Under the pieces are notes generated by a model, which saw only the letters and a list, made by a program, of their open reading frames with translations, was not told the DNA's origin and searched no databases. The position numbers and the translations under genes were made by a program. A stretch of 40,350 nucleotides of DNA from a virus. The stretch covers positions 1 to 40,350 of IMG/VR virus record IMGVR_UViG_3300014914_000012; one strand, 5' to 3'. Below are positions 16,370-23,171 of this stretch, one piece after another (position 1 is the stretch's first letter; each line of letters starts with the position of its first letter).

Positions 16370-16384
16370 CATCTATTTTATTAT
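16344..16384. promoter_or_regulatory. Operator-like 13-base inverted repeat
   Basis: The arms (ATAATAAAATAGA and its exact reverse complement) are separated by 15 bases. One arm covers the spacer and the last bases of the -10, the other lies just upstream of the -35, and the loop contains the -35. The stem contains one G-C pair, too weak for an intrinsic terminator, so binding by a dimeric repressor or activator is more likely. Confidence 0.5.
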
Positions 16385-16399
16385 GGTTAAGTATCAGTT

Positions 16400-17008
16400 T
16401 TATTGATCAGTCAGTAGTGCCTGTTCGTTATCACCATTGGTAATACCTACTGCTGACATAGTCACGAAGTCTTGATCACACCTATTAAGCATCCTTATAG
16501 CCTTCAGCAGTATTCTGGTAACGTCACCCTCAGTATCTACAAGGTCTTCTTTCATACGTTCTAACTGGATGATCCTTGCGGGTTCCAGTAACTGTGTCTC
16601 AGCTATGGTGTGTAGTCTCTTTATCTTGTTAGACTTTCTCCTAAATCCTGACTTGGTACGCTCCAGCAAGTCCCTCATTAGCTTTTTTATATCTTCACTA
16701 ACGGAACATACCTGATATTCCTCACCTCTGATATGCTGAATTTCATAGGGTGTATCATGTTCTGCAGCAAATACCTGAGACATGGCGAAACGGTTCATCT
16801 GACCTCTAAGAGCTGCCCTATCTCTTATGTACTTGATCCAAGTAGGTTCATTACCTCTAGTGATTGGGTCTACGGTATCAGGGGCACCAACTCCACCAAC
16901 TCCTACCATCCACTCTCCTAATTCCTTCGCTGTCAGTACGGTACCCACTGGAAATACTGATATAAATTCATGTACTGCGCTCTGTATCCATTGGTCTTTA
17001 GTAGCCAT
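16400..17008 (-). CDS. Hypothetical protein
   Basis: A 202-residue protein. The first half (HEFISVFPVGTVLTAKELGEWM) resembles a winged-helix start and is followed by a region with RDRAALRGQMNRFA. The second half is strongly basic and helical (IKKLMRDLLERTKSGFRRKSNKIKRLH). It could bind DNA. The start overlaps the stop of the upstream gene by one base. It is the last gene before the 16341-16369 promoter. No family recognised. Confidence 0.55.
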   Translation of the reverse strand: MATKDQWIQSAVHEFISVFPVGTVLTAKELGEWMVGVGGVGAPDTVDPITRGNEPTWIKYIRDRAALRGQMNRFAMSQVFAAEHDTPYEIQHIRGEEYQVCSVSEDIKKLMRDLLERTKSGFRRKSNKIKRLHTIAETQLLEPARIIQLERMKEDLVDTEGDVTRILLKAIRMLNRCDQDFVTMSAVGITNGDNEQALLTDQ

Positions 17009-17226
17009 TATTTCACTTCTCCTTTTAGTTCTTGTTTTAGTTGTCTGTAACCTTCTAATTTTTTGTCTAGTTCCTTAAAAGTATGTTCCCATGAGTCCCA
17101 CGCTATCCCTGTGCAGTTACTATCTTTTGCTCTCATATCGTGGTACTTTCGTATTTGATATTCCTGGAGCTTTATAAGAGTACTGATAAGCTCCAGCTTT
17201 TTCTTCACTGACCATCTTGTAGCCAT
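17008..17226 (-). CDS. Small helical protein, unknown
   Basis: A 72-residue, strongly charged, mostly helical protein (LELISTLIKLQEYQIRKYHDM, then HTFKELDKKLEGYRQLKQELKG), probably a coiled coil. It overlaps both neighbours at start and stop codons, so it is translated as part of the ParB-domain operon. No motif. Confidence 0.5.
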   Translation of the reverse strand: MATRWSVKKKLELISTLIKLQEYQIRKYHDMRAKDSNCTGIAWDSWEHTFKELDKKLEGYRQLKQELKGEVK

Positions 17227-18740
17227 CAGTCTTTCACCTCCTTTATATCGTCAAAGTAATCTGTAATCTTTCCACCGAACATGGAATCAAAGGCCACCAA
17301 AGCATTAATAAGCTTACGTATATCTTGCTTATACTTAAAGATGTTTACCAGTGTTTCAGCTTCTGGCTCCTCTTTTACCAGCTTAGTGTACTTAATGACA
17401 GTCTTCTCCAGCTTCCTGGTATTGGTCCTTAACTCGTTCTCCAGGTTATCTACCTTAAGGCCCAGGTCTTCAGCCTCTTTCTTATCCTCAGCAGCCTTAA
17501 GGCGTGCCTCTTGCTCCTTCTGCATCTGCTTAGTCCAAATCTTACCCTCTCTTATAGTGGAATTGAAAGCCATCTTGATGCCATCTACAGTGAGCCTGCC
17601 ACTTGTCCTAGATGGATCTGTAGCCCTGCGTTTATTGGTATATTTGGCACGCATAATAATAGACTCAGCCAGTGGTACATGCTGCTTTTTAGGGAACAGG
17701 TCTATATTCTCCTTCAGGAGTGTTAAGAAAGCAGCCTGATGCCCTGAGTTAGGGAACAGTTTAAGTGCTTTACCATCTATCTTAGCTATTAAGGCTTTCT
17801 CTGCAGCTTCCCTGATATCTTCTCTTTCCTGCTTGGCTTTCTCCTCCTCCTCTGCTTTGATGGCTGCTGCTGCCTGCCTCTCCTCTTCCTCTAGTGCTTC
17901 CTCCTCAGCTCTAAGCCTGTTCTGCTCCTCCCTCTCTAGCTTTTTCTCTTCTGCCTGTACCTTGGCTGCCTCTGCTTCCTCCTCATCCTTGGCTGCTTGG
18001 ATAGCTGCTGCTGCTTCTTCCTCAGCCAGTCTTTCAGCTTCTGCTTCCTCTGCTTCTATTTCAGCCAGTCTGTCAGCCTCAGCCTCTGCAGCTGCTTTCT
18101 CTGCCTCAGCTGTTGCCTGCTCTGCTTCCAGGTTCAGCCTATCCAGTACCTTGTTGACTATGGTCAAGGTGGTGCCATCAGCCTTGAGGGACTTGAGGGC
18201 TTCTTCTACACCTCTTTTACTGGTAGAGCCTCCAGTGAATTTAGAGAGTAACCGTTCTCCTAATCCCTCACCTTTGTTTATTGTGTTTAGGCATTGCGTC
18301 CACTGCGGTTTAGTGTCCACAATTGGGGACACCTTGCTAACCTCCTGGAATTGCTCATAATTTTTATATTTTAGTAATTCATAGGCCAGAAACTCTGTAC
18401 TTGCTGCCATTGCATCCTGAACGGCAAAGGCTGTAGCTCCCTTCTGTGTCATGTTTTCTCTGGCCATAGTCTGAATCATACCCATGGTATCCAGTTGCAT
18501 GACCTTTGCGTCTACTTCCTTGAGGTCAAGTTTACGCATAGCTTCCAGCCTGTGGTGGCCTGCTGCCAGTTCGTACTGACCACCACCTATAGCCCTCATG
18601 GGAAGTACACCAAAGTCTGTTAGCTCCTTGTAAGACTGTACCAGCACATCTACTTTGTCCCAATCTATGGGGTCTATATCAAAGTTTCTGTGTGGATTTG
18701 GTTTGATGTTTTTAATGTTTACTTTTTTAGCTACGGCCAT
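17226..18740 (-). CDS. ParB/Srx-domain protein with long coiled coil
   Basis: A 504-residue protein. Residues 1-100 form a ParB/sulfiredoxin-type domain (NIKPNPHRNFDIDP, a DVLVQSYKELTDFG region, and LAAGHHRLEAMRKL with the GHHR box at 61-64). Residues about 205-330 are an Ala/Glu/Lys-rich continuous coiled coil, and the C-terminal 120 residues are helical and basic. ParB-fold proteins use CTP or ATP and may load on DNA; in phages, many are putative nucleases or methyltransferase partners. The start 18740 has AAAGGAG nine bases upstream; the longer frame from 18797 lacks one. The anti-sense strand has a long open frame that is only a shadow of the Ala/Glu repeats. Confidence 0.75.
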   Translation of the reverse strand: MAVAKKVNIKNIKPNPHRNFDIDPIDWDKVDVLVQSYKELTDFGVLPMRAIGGGQYELAAGHHRLEAMRKLDLKEVDAKVMQLDTMGMIQTMARENMTQKGATAFAVQDAMAASTEFLAYELLKYKNYEQFQEVSKVSPIVDTKPQWTQCLNTINKGEGLGERLLSKFTGGSTSKRGVEEALKSLKADGTTLTIVNKVLDRLNLEAEQATAEAEKAAAEAEADRLAEIEAEEAEAERLAEEEAAAAIQAAKDEEEAEAAKVQAEEKKLEREEQNRLRAEEEALEEEERQAAAAIKAEEEEKAKQEREDIREAAEKALIAKIDGKALKLFPNSGHQAAFLTLLKENIDLFPKKQHVPLAESIIMRAKYTNKRRATDPSRTSGRLTVDGIKMAFNSTIREGKIWTKQMQKEQEARLKAAEDKKEAEDLGLKVDNLENELRTNTRKLEKTVIKYTKLVKEEPEAETLVNIFKYKQDIRKLINALVAFDSMFGGKITDYFDDIKEVKD

Positions 18741-18800
18741 TTTAGTATCTCCTTTTTGAATTTCCATAATATTACTCCATAATTGTAAATACAGCAAATG

Positions 18801-19058
18801 TTAATTTAATAATTGTTCTGCTAATTCTAAAGTCATCTCTAGTGTTGGTGGTATCAGCTGCAGGTTGTTTTGAGGTGTGTATGTGCCCTCTATTTGTTTC
18901 CTCCATCTTGCTCTAAATGAGCCTTTTTGAAAGGCATGTACCTCTGCCTTACCTATACACTCAAAGCATACACAATTACCATCTTGGTTGTATTGGTATT
19001 GTAACTTAACGGTAAGCTCAGTATAGGTGTGGCAGTGTGTACAGTAAAAGGTAGCCAT
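18801..19058 (-). CDS. Zinc-finger-like small protein
   Basis: An 85-residue protein with CTHCHTYTEL (residues 5-14) and CVCFECIGKAEVH (about residues 29-41), two knuckles that could hold one zinc. The middle is basic (FRARWRKQIEG) and the tail is hydrophobic and helical (LEMTLELAEQLLN). It is likely to be a small regulator or DNA-binding protein. Its start overlaps the upstream stop by one base (TAATG). Confidence 0.55.
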   Translation of the reverse strand: MATFYCTHCHTYTELTVKLQYQYNQDGNCVCFECIGKAEVHAFQKGSFRARWRKQIEGTYTPQNNLQLIPPTLEMTLELAEQLLN

Positions 19059-19219
19059 TAGTTCTCCCTATGTGTACAGCGTGTCAGGGTTAATACTTCC
19101 TTGTGGATGCTGTCTATGATAACCTTGGCTATTATGTCAGCTGCCATCTTTACCACTACTTCTCTAGGTATCTCTTTTGTATCTTCTACTAATTTCTCCA
19201 ACTCATTGGATAGCGCCAT
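19058..19219 (-). CDS. Small hypothetical protein (53 residues)
   Basis: A short gene with an excellent ribosome site (AAGGAG, six bases before ATG 19219) and tight coupling on both sides: it overlaps the upstream gene by 17 bases in another frame and its stop shares a base with the next ATG. The product (MALSNELEKLVEDTKEIP, then MAADIIAKVIIDSIHKEVL) is amphipathic and helical. No family recognised. Confidence 0.6.
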   Translation of the reverse strand: MALSNELEKLVEDTKEIPREVVVKMAADIIAKVIIDSIHKEVLTLTRCTHREN

Positions 19220-19439
19220 TGTTTCTCCTTATCGTAGTTTTGGACCATTTAACCTTACCACCTACAGTGCCTTTGAATTGTTCTGGTTCCTCAAAAGACA
19301 CTAACGAAGTCAGATGGTAGTGGTTGCAATTAGGACATAAGTAGTATCTTTTTTCATCCCTTTCCTTTTTTATACAGTTAATCAATGCTGCGCTAGCTCT
19401 GGAACTATCCTCATATTCTATCTTACCTGTAGTACACAC
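19203..19439 (-). CDS. Zinc-ribbon phage protein, paralogue B
   Basis: A 78-residue protein with a GTG start (codon at 19437-19439) and AAAGGAG upstream. It has TGKIEYED, an alanine-containing helix, CPNCNHYHLTS at about residues 35-45, and a basic tail. It shares the layout and core motif with the protein at 8403-8609, so the phage holds two diverged copies. Zinc binding is likely, with only two cysteines and two histidines visible in the core. Confidence 0.6.
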   Translation of the reverse strand: MCTTGKIEYEDSSRASAALINCIKKERDEKRYYLCPNCNHYHLTSLVSFEEPEQFKGTVGGKVKWSKTTIRRNNGAIQ

Positions 19440-19598
19440 TGTGTTTCTCCTTTTGTTATATTACTTTTAAAGTATTTAATTAGTATCAATGTAAACGTTT
19501 CTGCATGACTAGGACTGTAGCTGTCATCTGGCTACCATATCCAATATGTTATTGGGTAGCTTGTCTTCTGGCCCTAGTAGCAGTCCAGGATGTTCTGT

Positions 19599-19625
19599 AG
19601 GGTGGCCTATATGACCACCCTTTTT
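19599..19625 (+). terminator. Terminator-like hairpin on the plus strand
   Basis: AGGGTGG (19599-19605) pairs with CCACCCT (19615-19621), followed by five T. No plus-strand gene ends here, so it could stop antisense transcription or be a structural element at the boundary after the 58-residue gene. The 190-base stretch from 19440 to 19630 holds no supported gene. Confidence 0.35.
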
Positions 19626-19630
19626 AAAAT

Positions 19631-19807
19631 CTATTTAACAGTCTTTTTAAAAGCCCATGTAGTGGCCGCCTGGACGTCTATTAAGGACATACCCTTGTGC
19701 CGCAGCACCCTGGTTATGTGTGCCAGCAGGTTAAGTTCACCCGCTGTTACATGGTTTATCTTGTGTTCATGGTCCAGGGCTGCTATCAATCTGCATTTCT
19801 CAGTCAT
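19631..19807 (-). CDS. Small hypothetical protein (58 residues)
   Basis: A short gene with a strong ribosome site (AAGGAG, eight bases before ATG 19807). The product begins MTEKCRLIAALDHEHKINHV and continues TAGELNLLAHITRVLRHKG, then MSLIDVQAATTW. It is helical and basic, with an HTH-like length, so it may be a small DNA-binding or regulatory protein. It lies just downstream of the winged-helix-like gene. Confidence 0.6.
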   Translation of the reverse strand: MTEKCRLIAALDHEHKINHVTAGELNLLAHITRVLRHKGMSLIDVQAATTWAFKKTVK

Positions 19808-19825
19808 TGTTGATTCTCCTTAAGT

Positions 19826-19843
19826 GGGAGCCTTTCGGCTCCC
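19826..19843 (-). terminator. Hairpin downstream of the winged-helix-like gene
   Basis: GGGAGCC pairs perfectly with GGCTCCC across a four-base loop (GAAA on the minus strand). It lies nine bases after the stop of the gene at 19852. It lacks a run of T, so it may be a weak terminator or an RNA end-protecting structure. Confidence 0.4.
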
Positions 19844-19851
19844 TTTGTGGT

Positions 19852-20136
19852 TTATCTTCTGTCCCAGATCTTTTGTGCTTCATCTATACCGTCTTCAGTC
19901 AGCGCCCAACCTGTGCCGTCCATTTCATGGTCCACTATTAAGTCCTTATCTTCTAATGAAGCCATCAAACCAGCAGCTACATGCTTTGAAAATCCAGTTC
20001 TCTCTGATATAACCTGCCTGTCAAACCATGAGTAATTGTCCTCATGCAGATCTGAGGGTACACTGCCACCCATGCCACTTAAACCGTTTTGGGTTATTGC
20101 TTCAAGTGCTTTTGATTCTTTTGTAGTTAATTTCAT
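19852..20136 (-). CDS. Winged-helix-like small regulator
   Basis: A 94-residue protein. The helical start (MKLTTKESKALEAITQNG), then SERTGFSKHVAAGLMASLEDKDLI, a possible recognition-helix region, and a wing-like VDHEMDGTGWALTEDGIDEAQKIW match the plan of small winged-helix DNA-binding proteins. It is first after the promoter at 20187-20214, with AAGGAG in the leader. It is a candidate regulator of the early minus-strand genes. Confidence 0.6.
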   Translation of the reverse strand: MKLTTKESKALEAITQNGLSGMGGSVPSDLHEDNYSWFDRQVISERTGFSKHVAAGLMASLEDKDLIVDHEMDGTGWALTEDGIDEAQKIWDRR

Positions 20137-20186
20137 TGTCTAGTCTCCTTAGTGTTTAGTGGGTTATTCCCGTTTCGATGCCTGTT

Positions 20187-20214
20187 ACTATACAGCACCC
20201 TGCAGCCCTGTCAA
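20187..20214 (-). promoter_or_regulatory. Sigma-70 promoter, cassette copy B
   Basis: On the minus strand: -35 TTGACA (20209-20214), 16-base spacer, -10 TATAGT (20187-20192), close to consensus. It drives the winged-helix-like gene at 20136. It lies just downstream of a strong terminator for the previous gene, so transcription restarts here. The spacer, -10 and leader match the copy at 8992-9019. Confidence 0.8.
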
Positions 20215-20224
20215 GTATAAAAAC

Positions 20225-20261
20225 AAAAAAAAAAGCCCTACACCTAAAAAAGATGTAGGGC
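20225..20261 (-). terminator. Strong intrinsic terminator after the first minus-strand gene
   Basis: GCCCTACA (on the minus strand, 20254-20261) pairs with TGTAGGGC (20235-20242) across an 11-base loop, followed by ten T, then GTTT. This is a textbook Rho-independent terminator 23 bases after the stop of the gene at 20284, separating it from the promoter at 20187. Confidence 0.88.
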
Positions 20262-20283
20262 CTTAAGATTAAGCTTGCTACGG

Positions 20284-20889
20284 TTACGCTGTTACTACCT
20301 CTGGTTGATCACGTGTATTCTCACCAGCTTCATGCAGAGTGATACCATTAGCAACTGCATAGAGTGCAGTGTAAGCAGTATTCATCTTACGCATGGCTAC
20401 AGCAGCTTTGTCCTTTGAAGTAGCCTTAATGGTACCAAGAACAGCATCAAAACATTCCTGCTTAGTAGGATCACCGTCAATAAACAGGGCCACCATGACC
20501 TCCATAGCTTTACCACCAATTGATTTACTAGTGACAGCTGCAGGTTTGGCAGGCAGTACAATCTCATTAGCTTTGCAAAAAGAAGTAGCCATAGTTTTGA
20601 CACGTACCAAAGTGGCTCCGTCAACTTCATCCATAATCTCTGCGCAGACTGCCTCAAACTGAGCGTAATTCTCTACAGATTCCCATTCGGAGTTCTCGAC
20701 AATAGGCTTAAGAGCAGCAGTTACAGTTTTGGGGTCCACGATAATGCCCAAGCTCAGGGCGATGTCATTATACATCTTCTGCAGTTTGCTAAAGTCAACT
20801 CCTGCGTCAAACATATCACGCTTTATCTGGTCTTCAGTGGCATTGGCTTTGTAACCTGCTTTGATAATATTTACAATTTTCTTTTCCAT
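20284..20889 (-). CDS. First minus-strand (immediate early) protein, unknown
   Basis: A 201-residue acidic, mostly helical protein (MEKKIVNIIKAGYKANATEDQIKRDM, LQKMYNDIALSLGIIVD). It has a central Ala/Lys-rich region (ANEIVLPAKPAAVTSKSIGGKAMEV) and ends with RDQPEVVTA. Sitting alone between the divergent promoter region and a strong terminator, it is probably made early and in quantity. It resembles phage proteins annotated as hypothetical or as histone-like, but no motif allows a firm call. Confidence 0.55.
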   Translation of the reverse strand: MEKKIVNIIKAGYKANATEDQIKRDMFDAGVDFSKLQKMYNDIALSLGIIVDPKTVTAALKPIVENSEWESVENYAQFEAVCAEIMDEVDGATLVRVKTMATSFCKANEIVLPAKPAAVTSKSIGGKAMEVMVALFIDGDPTKQECFDAVLGTIKATSKDKAAVAMRKMNTAYTALYAVANGITLHEAGENTRDQPEVVTA

Positions 20890-21046
20890 CCTGTGTATCT
20901 CCTGTGTTCGTTTTTAAGGTTTAGTACTACGGTAAGCCCATACCTTAACAACTACCCTAAAATAACGCAACCCCTTAATATACTTTAACCCACAAACCTA
21001 CCAACACCTACCAAGTACCAAGCTTAACCCTCCAGAATTATTACAT

Positions 21047-21074
21047 AAATTATAAGTTGACATTCTCCAGAGTC
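21047..21074 (-). promoter_or_regulatory. Possible promoter for the first minus-strand gene
   Basis: On the minus strand a TATAAT -10 is present near 21048-21053, with a weak TGGACT -35 (4 of 6) at a 16-base spacing. It overlaps the plus-strand promoter here, so the two directions would compete. The long leader to 20889 (about 150 bases) holds no gene. Confidence 0.4.
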
Positions 21075-21085
21075 CAGATTATTAT
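21057..21085 (+). promoter_or_regulatory. Sigma-70 promoter for the PrimPol-helicase operon
   Basis: A -35 TTGACA (21057-21062), a 17-base spacer and a -10 TATTAT (21080-21085). The predicted start is near 21092, about 100 bases before the ATG at 21192. The leader contains the 15-base hairpin at 21107-21164. Confidence 0.75.
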
Positions 21086-21106
21086 GAGGGATTCTATAAA
21101 AATAAG

Positions 21107-21164
21107 ACTGTGCCAGGAGTGGGTAGCCTAGCTAGCTATCGACTTTTGGCACTCTTGGCACAGT
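21107..21164 (+). promoter_or_regulatory. Leader hairpin upstream of the PrimPol-helicase
   Basis: A 15-base inverted repeat (ACTGTGCCAGGAGTG and CACTCTTGGCACAGT) pairs with one G-U and encloses a 28-base loop that contains the palindrome TAGCTAGCTA. No T-run follows, so it is not a standard terminator. It could be a protein-binding operator or a leader RNA structure controlling the replication gene. Confidence 0.55.
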
Positions 21165-21191
21165 TCTTAATAACCTCCCAAAAGGTCTTAA

Positions 21192-23084
21192 ATGATAGAC
21201 AAATATAACAAAGATGTCACACCAGCAATTCCTGCAGTAATAGAAAAAAATATACCACAAGCTTTAAAAGACCTGGACCAATGGTGCCTATGGCGTTATA
21301 CCTGGAAAGGTACCAAGTGGACAAAACCACCTCTAAATGAACACGGCGCACGTGCCAACCACGCTACAGTAAACCTACCCTTTAAGACAGTAGTCGCAAT
21401 TCACAGAGCTAATCCAAGTGTCGGCATTGGCTTCTCATTGCGTGATACTGATGACTTTTGCGGCCTGGATATAGACAACTGCCTAGATAAAGACCAGCAC
21501 CTCCTGCCCGAATTTAAGCCCCTCATGGACGATTTACCGGATACAGTAGTAGAAATTTCTCCATCTGGACAGGGCATTCGTGTGTTAGGCACTGGGAAGA
21601 TTCCCAACATAAATAACTCGAAAATTGCCCAATTTGAGGCATATAGCTCAGGCCGATACTTGACTATAACCGGCAACACAAACGGCACGGCTGGCAATCC
21701 TCTCATGGATCTGACCAAGTATGTGGCCAAGCATTCCAAGCCAGTCAGCTCCTTAAGATCTAAGGTCACAGGCATACCGGATATAGATATAGAACACTTC
21801 ACCCACTATAAAACCATCCTGGAGCGCATACCTTATATGCCTAACGAGGGTTATCATGAATGGCTAGATGTTGGCATGATTATCCATTATGAGCTGGCAG
21901 GGTCCAAGAGAGGGCTGGAGATCTGGACCGAGTGGAGTACCAGCAGTTCTCACTATGACCCTTACGAGTGTGGCCAGAAGTGGTTGACCTTCAAAGGCAA
22001 CAAAAAACCCTTGACCATAGGTACAATGCTACAACGTACCAAGGTCTATGAGGGTGAGATTATGGCACATGACCTGAGTAGCCAGCGCATCAGCGCAGCT
22101 ACCTTGTTAAAGACCAAAGCCAAGCCTAGGAAGTTTGTAGTAGAACCACTGTTCTTGAATGAGTCTTTCAATATGATCCATGCACCCACTGGATTAGGTA
22201 AGACCAACTTTGCCATGAGTCTGGCCGCCTGTTTAGCTGAGGGTAAAGACTTTTTGAAGTGGAAAATACCAGCCAAAAAGCGTATACTATATATAGACGG
22301 TGAGCTGTCTATGAATGGATTACAAAGGCAGGTCCAGAACAATGCTGGAGCGTGTGATATTAGTACCATAACTGGCGTATTCGATTTTATTACACCAGAT
22401 CTTTTACCAAATGGTGGCATGGAGAACTTGACAGATCCATTAAAACAAGCCTGGATTAATAGGCATATAGCAGACCTCAAGCCCCATGTAATAGTATTTG
22501 ATAGCCTGCTGACTTGTTTTCAAGGTACCACAGAGAGCCAAGAGACTTGGGAAAGTATACAGGCGTGGATGATAAAGCTACGTAAGGACGGTATCTGTGT
22601 TATCCTTATTCACCATGATAATAAGAGTGGCAAAGAGCAGGCAGGCTTTTCCAACAAGACCATAGTTATGAACCAAATAGTCCACCTTACAGCTACTCCA
22701 GAGCATGACCAGTCTACAGGCATGATGATGCACTTTGAGTTTATGAAGCACAGGGACTTGATAGGTGCAGAAATAGAGGTGTTTGAACTAGGCTACCGTA
22801 CCAAAGGGGGTACACTCAATAAGATAGAATGGTACTGGAACAAAGAGAATGAGGCTCAAACCAATAGTGACATAGAAATGTATAGAGATGGACACACATT
22901 TGCAGAGATAGCTAAGGAAAGGGGTGTAGGTGTACCAGCTATTAGTAAGAGGTTTAAAAAGTATGTAGTAGATGGTATGATCAGTGAGGATGAGCTACCA
23001 AAGCCAGGGCAATACAAACGTAAGCTGAAGGGTATGGCTGTTTTTGATAAGCCTACCAGTAAAGAAGATGAGAGTAATAAATAA
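21192..23084 (+). CDS. PrimPol-helicase replication protein
   Basis: A 630-residue protein joining three modules. Residues about 20-180 are an archaeo-eukaryotic primase-type domain: GLDIDN (Asp93, Asp95), SPSGQGIRVLG, FEAYSSGRYLTITG (Glu149). Residues about 210-290 resemble a primase C-terminal (PriCT-2) domain (YHEWLDVGMIIHYE). Residues 315-540 are a RecA-like helicase: APTGLGKT (Lys337), ILYIDGELS, VIVFDSLLTCF and VILIHHDNKSG. The tail has an HTH (FAEIAKERGVGVPAISKRFKKY). It could prime and unwind at the phage origin, and it is encoded right beside the candidate origin repeats. The start has AAAAGG upstream. Confidence 0.85.
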   Translation: MIDKYNKDVTPAIPAVIEKNIPQALKDLDQWCLWRYTWKGTKWTKPPLNEHGARANHATVNLPFKTVVAIHRANPSVGIGFSLRDTDDFCGLDIDNCLDKDQHLLPEFKPLMDDLPDTVVEISPSGQGIRVLGTGKIPNINNSKIAQFEAYSSGRYLTITGNTNGTAGNPLMDLTKYVAKHSKPVSSLRSKVTGIPDIDIEHFTHYKTILERIPYMPNEGYHEWLDVGMIIHYELAGSKRGLEIWTEWSTSSSHYDPYECGQKWLTFKGNKKPLTIGTMLQRTKVYEGEIMAHDLSSQRISAATLLKTKAKPRKFVVEPLFLNESFNMIHAPTGLGKTNFAMSLAACLAEGKDFLKWKIPAKKRILYIDGELSMNGLQRQVQNNAGACDISTITGVFDFITPDLLPNGGMENLTDPLKQAWINRHIADLKPHVIVFDSLLTCFQGTTESQETWESIQAWMIKLRKDGICVILIHHDNKSGKEQAGFSNKTIVMNQIVHLTATPEHDQSTGMMMHFEFMKHRDLIGAEIEVFELGYRTKGGTLNKIEWYWNKENEAQTNSDIEMYRDGHTFAEIAKERGVGVPAISKRFKKYVVDGMISEDELPKPGQYKRKLKGMAVFDKPTSKEDESNK

Positions 23085-23109
23085 TGTCCATGCAACAAAA
23101 AAATGCACT

Positions 23110-23147
23110 GTTACCAAATGGTAACTTAGTTGTTACCGTTTGGTAAC
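23110..23147. repeat. Tandem GTTACC-N4-GGTAAC palindromes
   Basis: Two copies with identical six-base arms and loops AAAT and GTTT, centres 22 bases apart (about two helical turns). The second is followed by ACTTTTTT. As DNA this looks like a paired operator; as RNA, the arms can also pair in an alternative way (second arm of copy 1 with first arm of copy 2). Confidence 0.6.
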
Positions 23148-23171
23148 ACTTTTTTGGGGGGTGTTTTTTTA

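Noticed and set aside
17833-18360. Long plus-strand serine/alanine-rich frame opposite the ParB-domain gene
   Set aside because: It mirrors the Ala/Glu coiled-coil codons of the minus-strand gene, has no ribosome site, and has an artificial composition.
19440-19630. A possible gene in the 190-base gap (open stretch ending DMVAR)
   Set aside because: No ATG, GTG or TTG starts it at a usable place; an ATA start would be needed. It holds only a hairpin.
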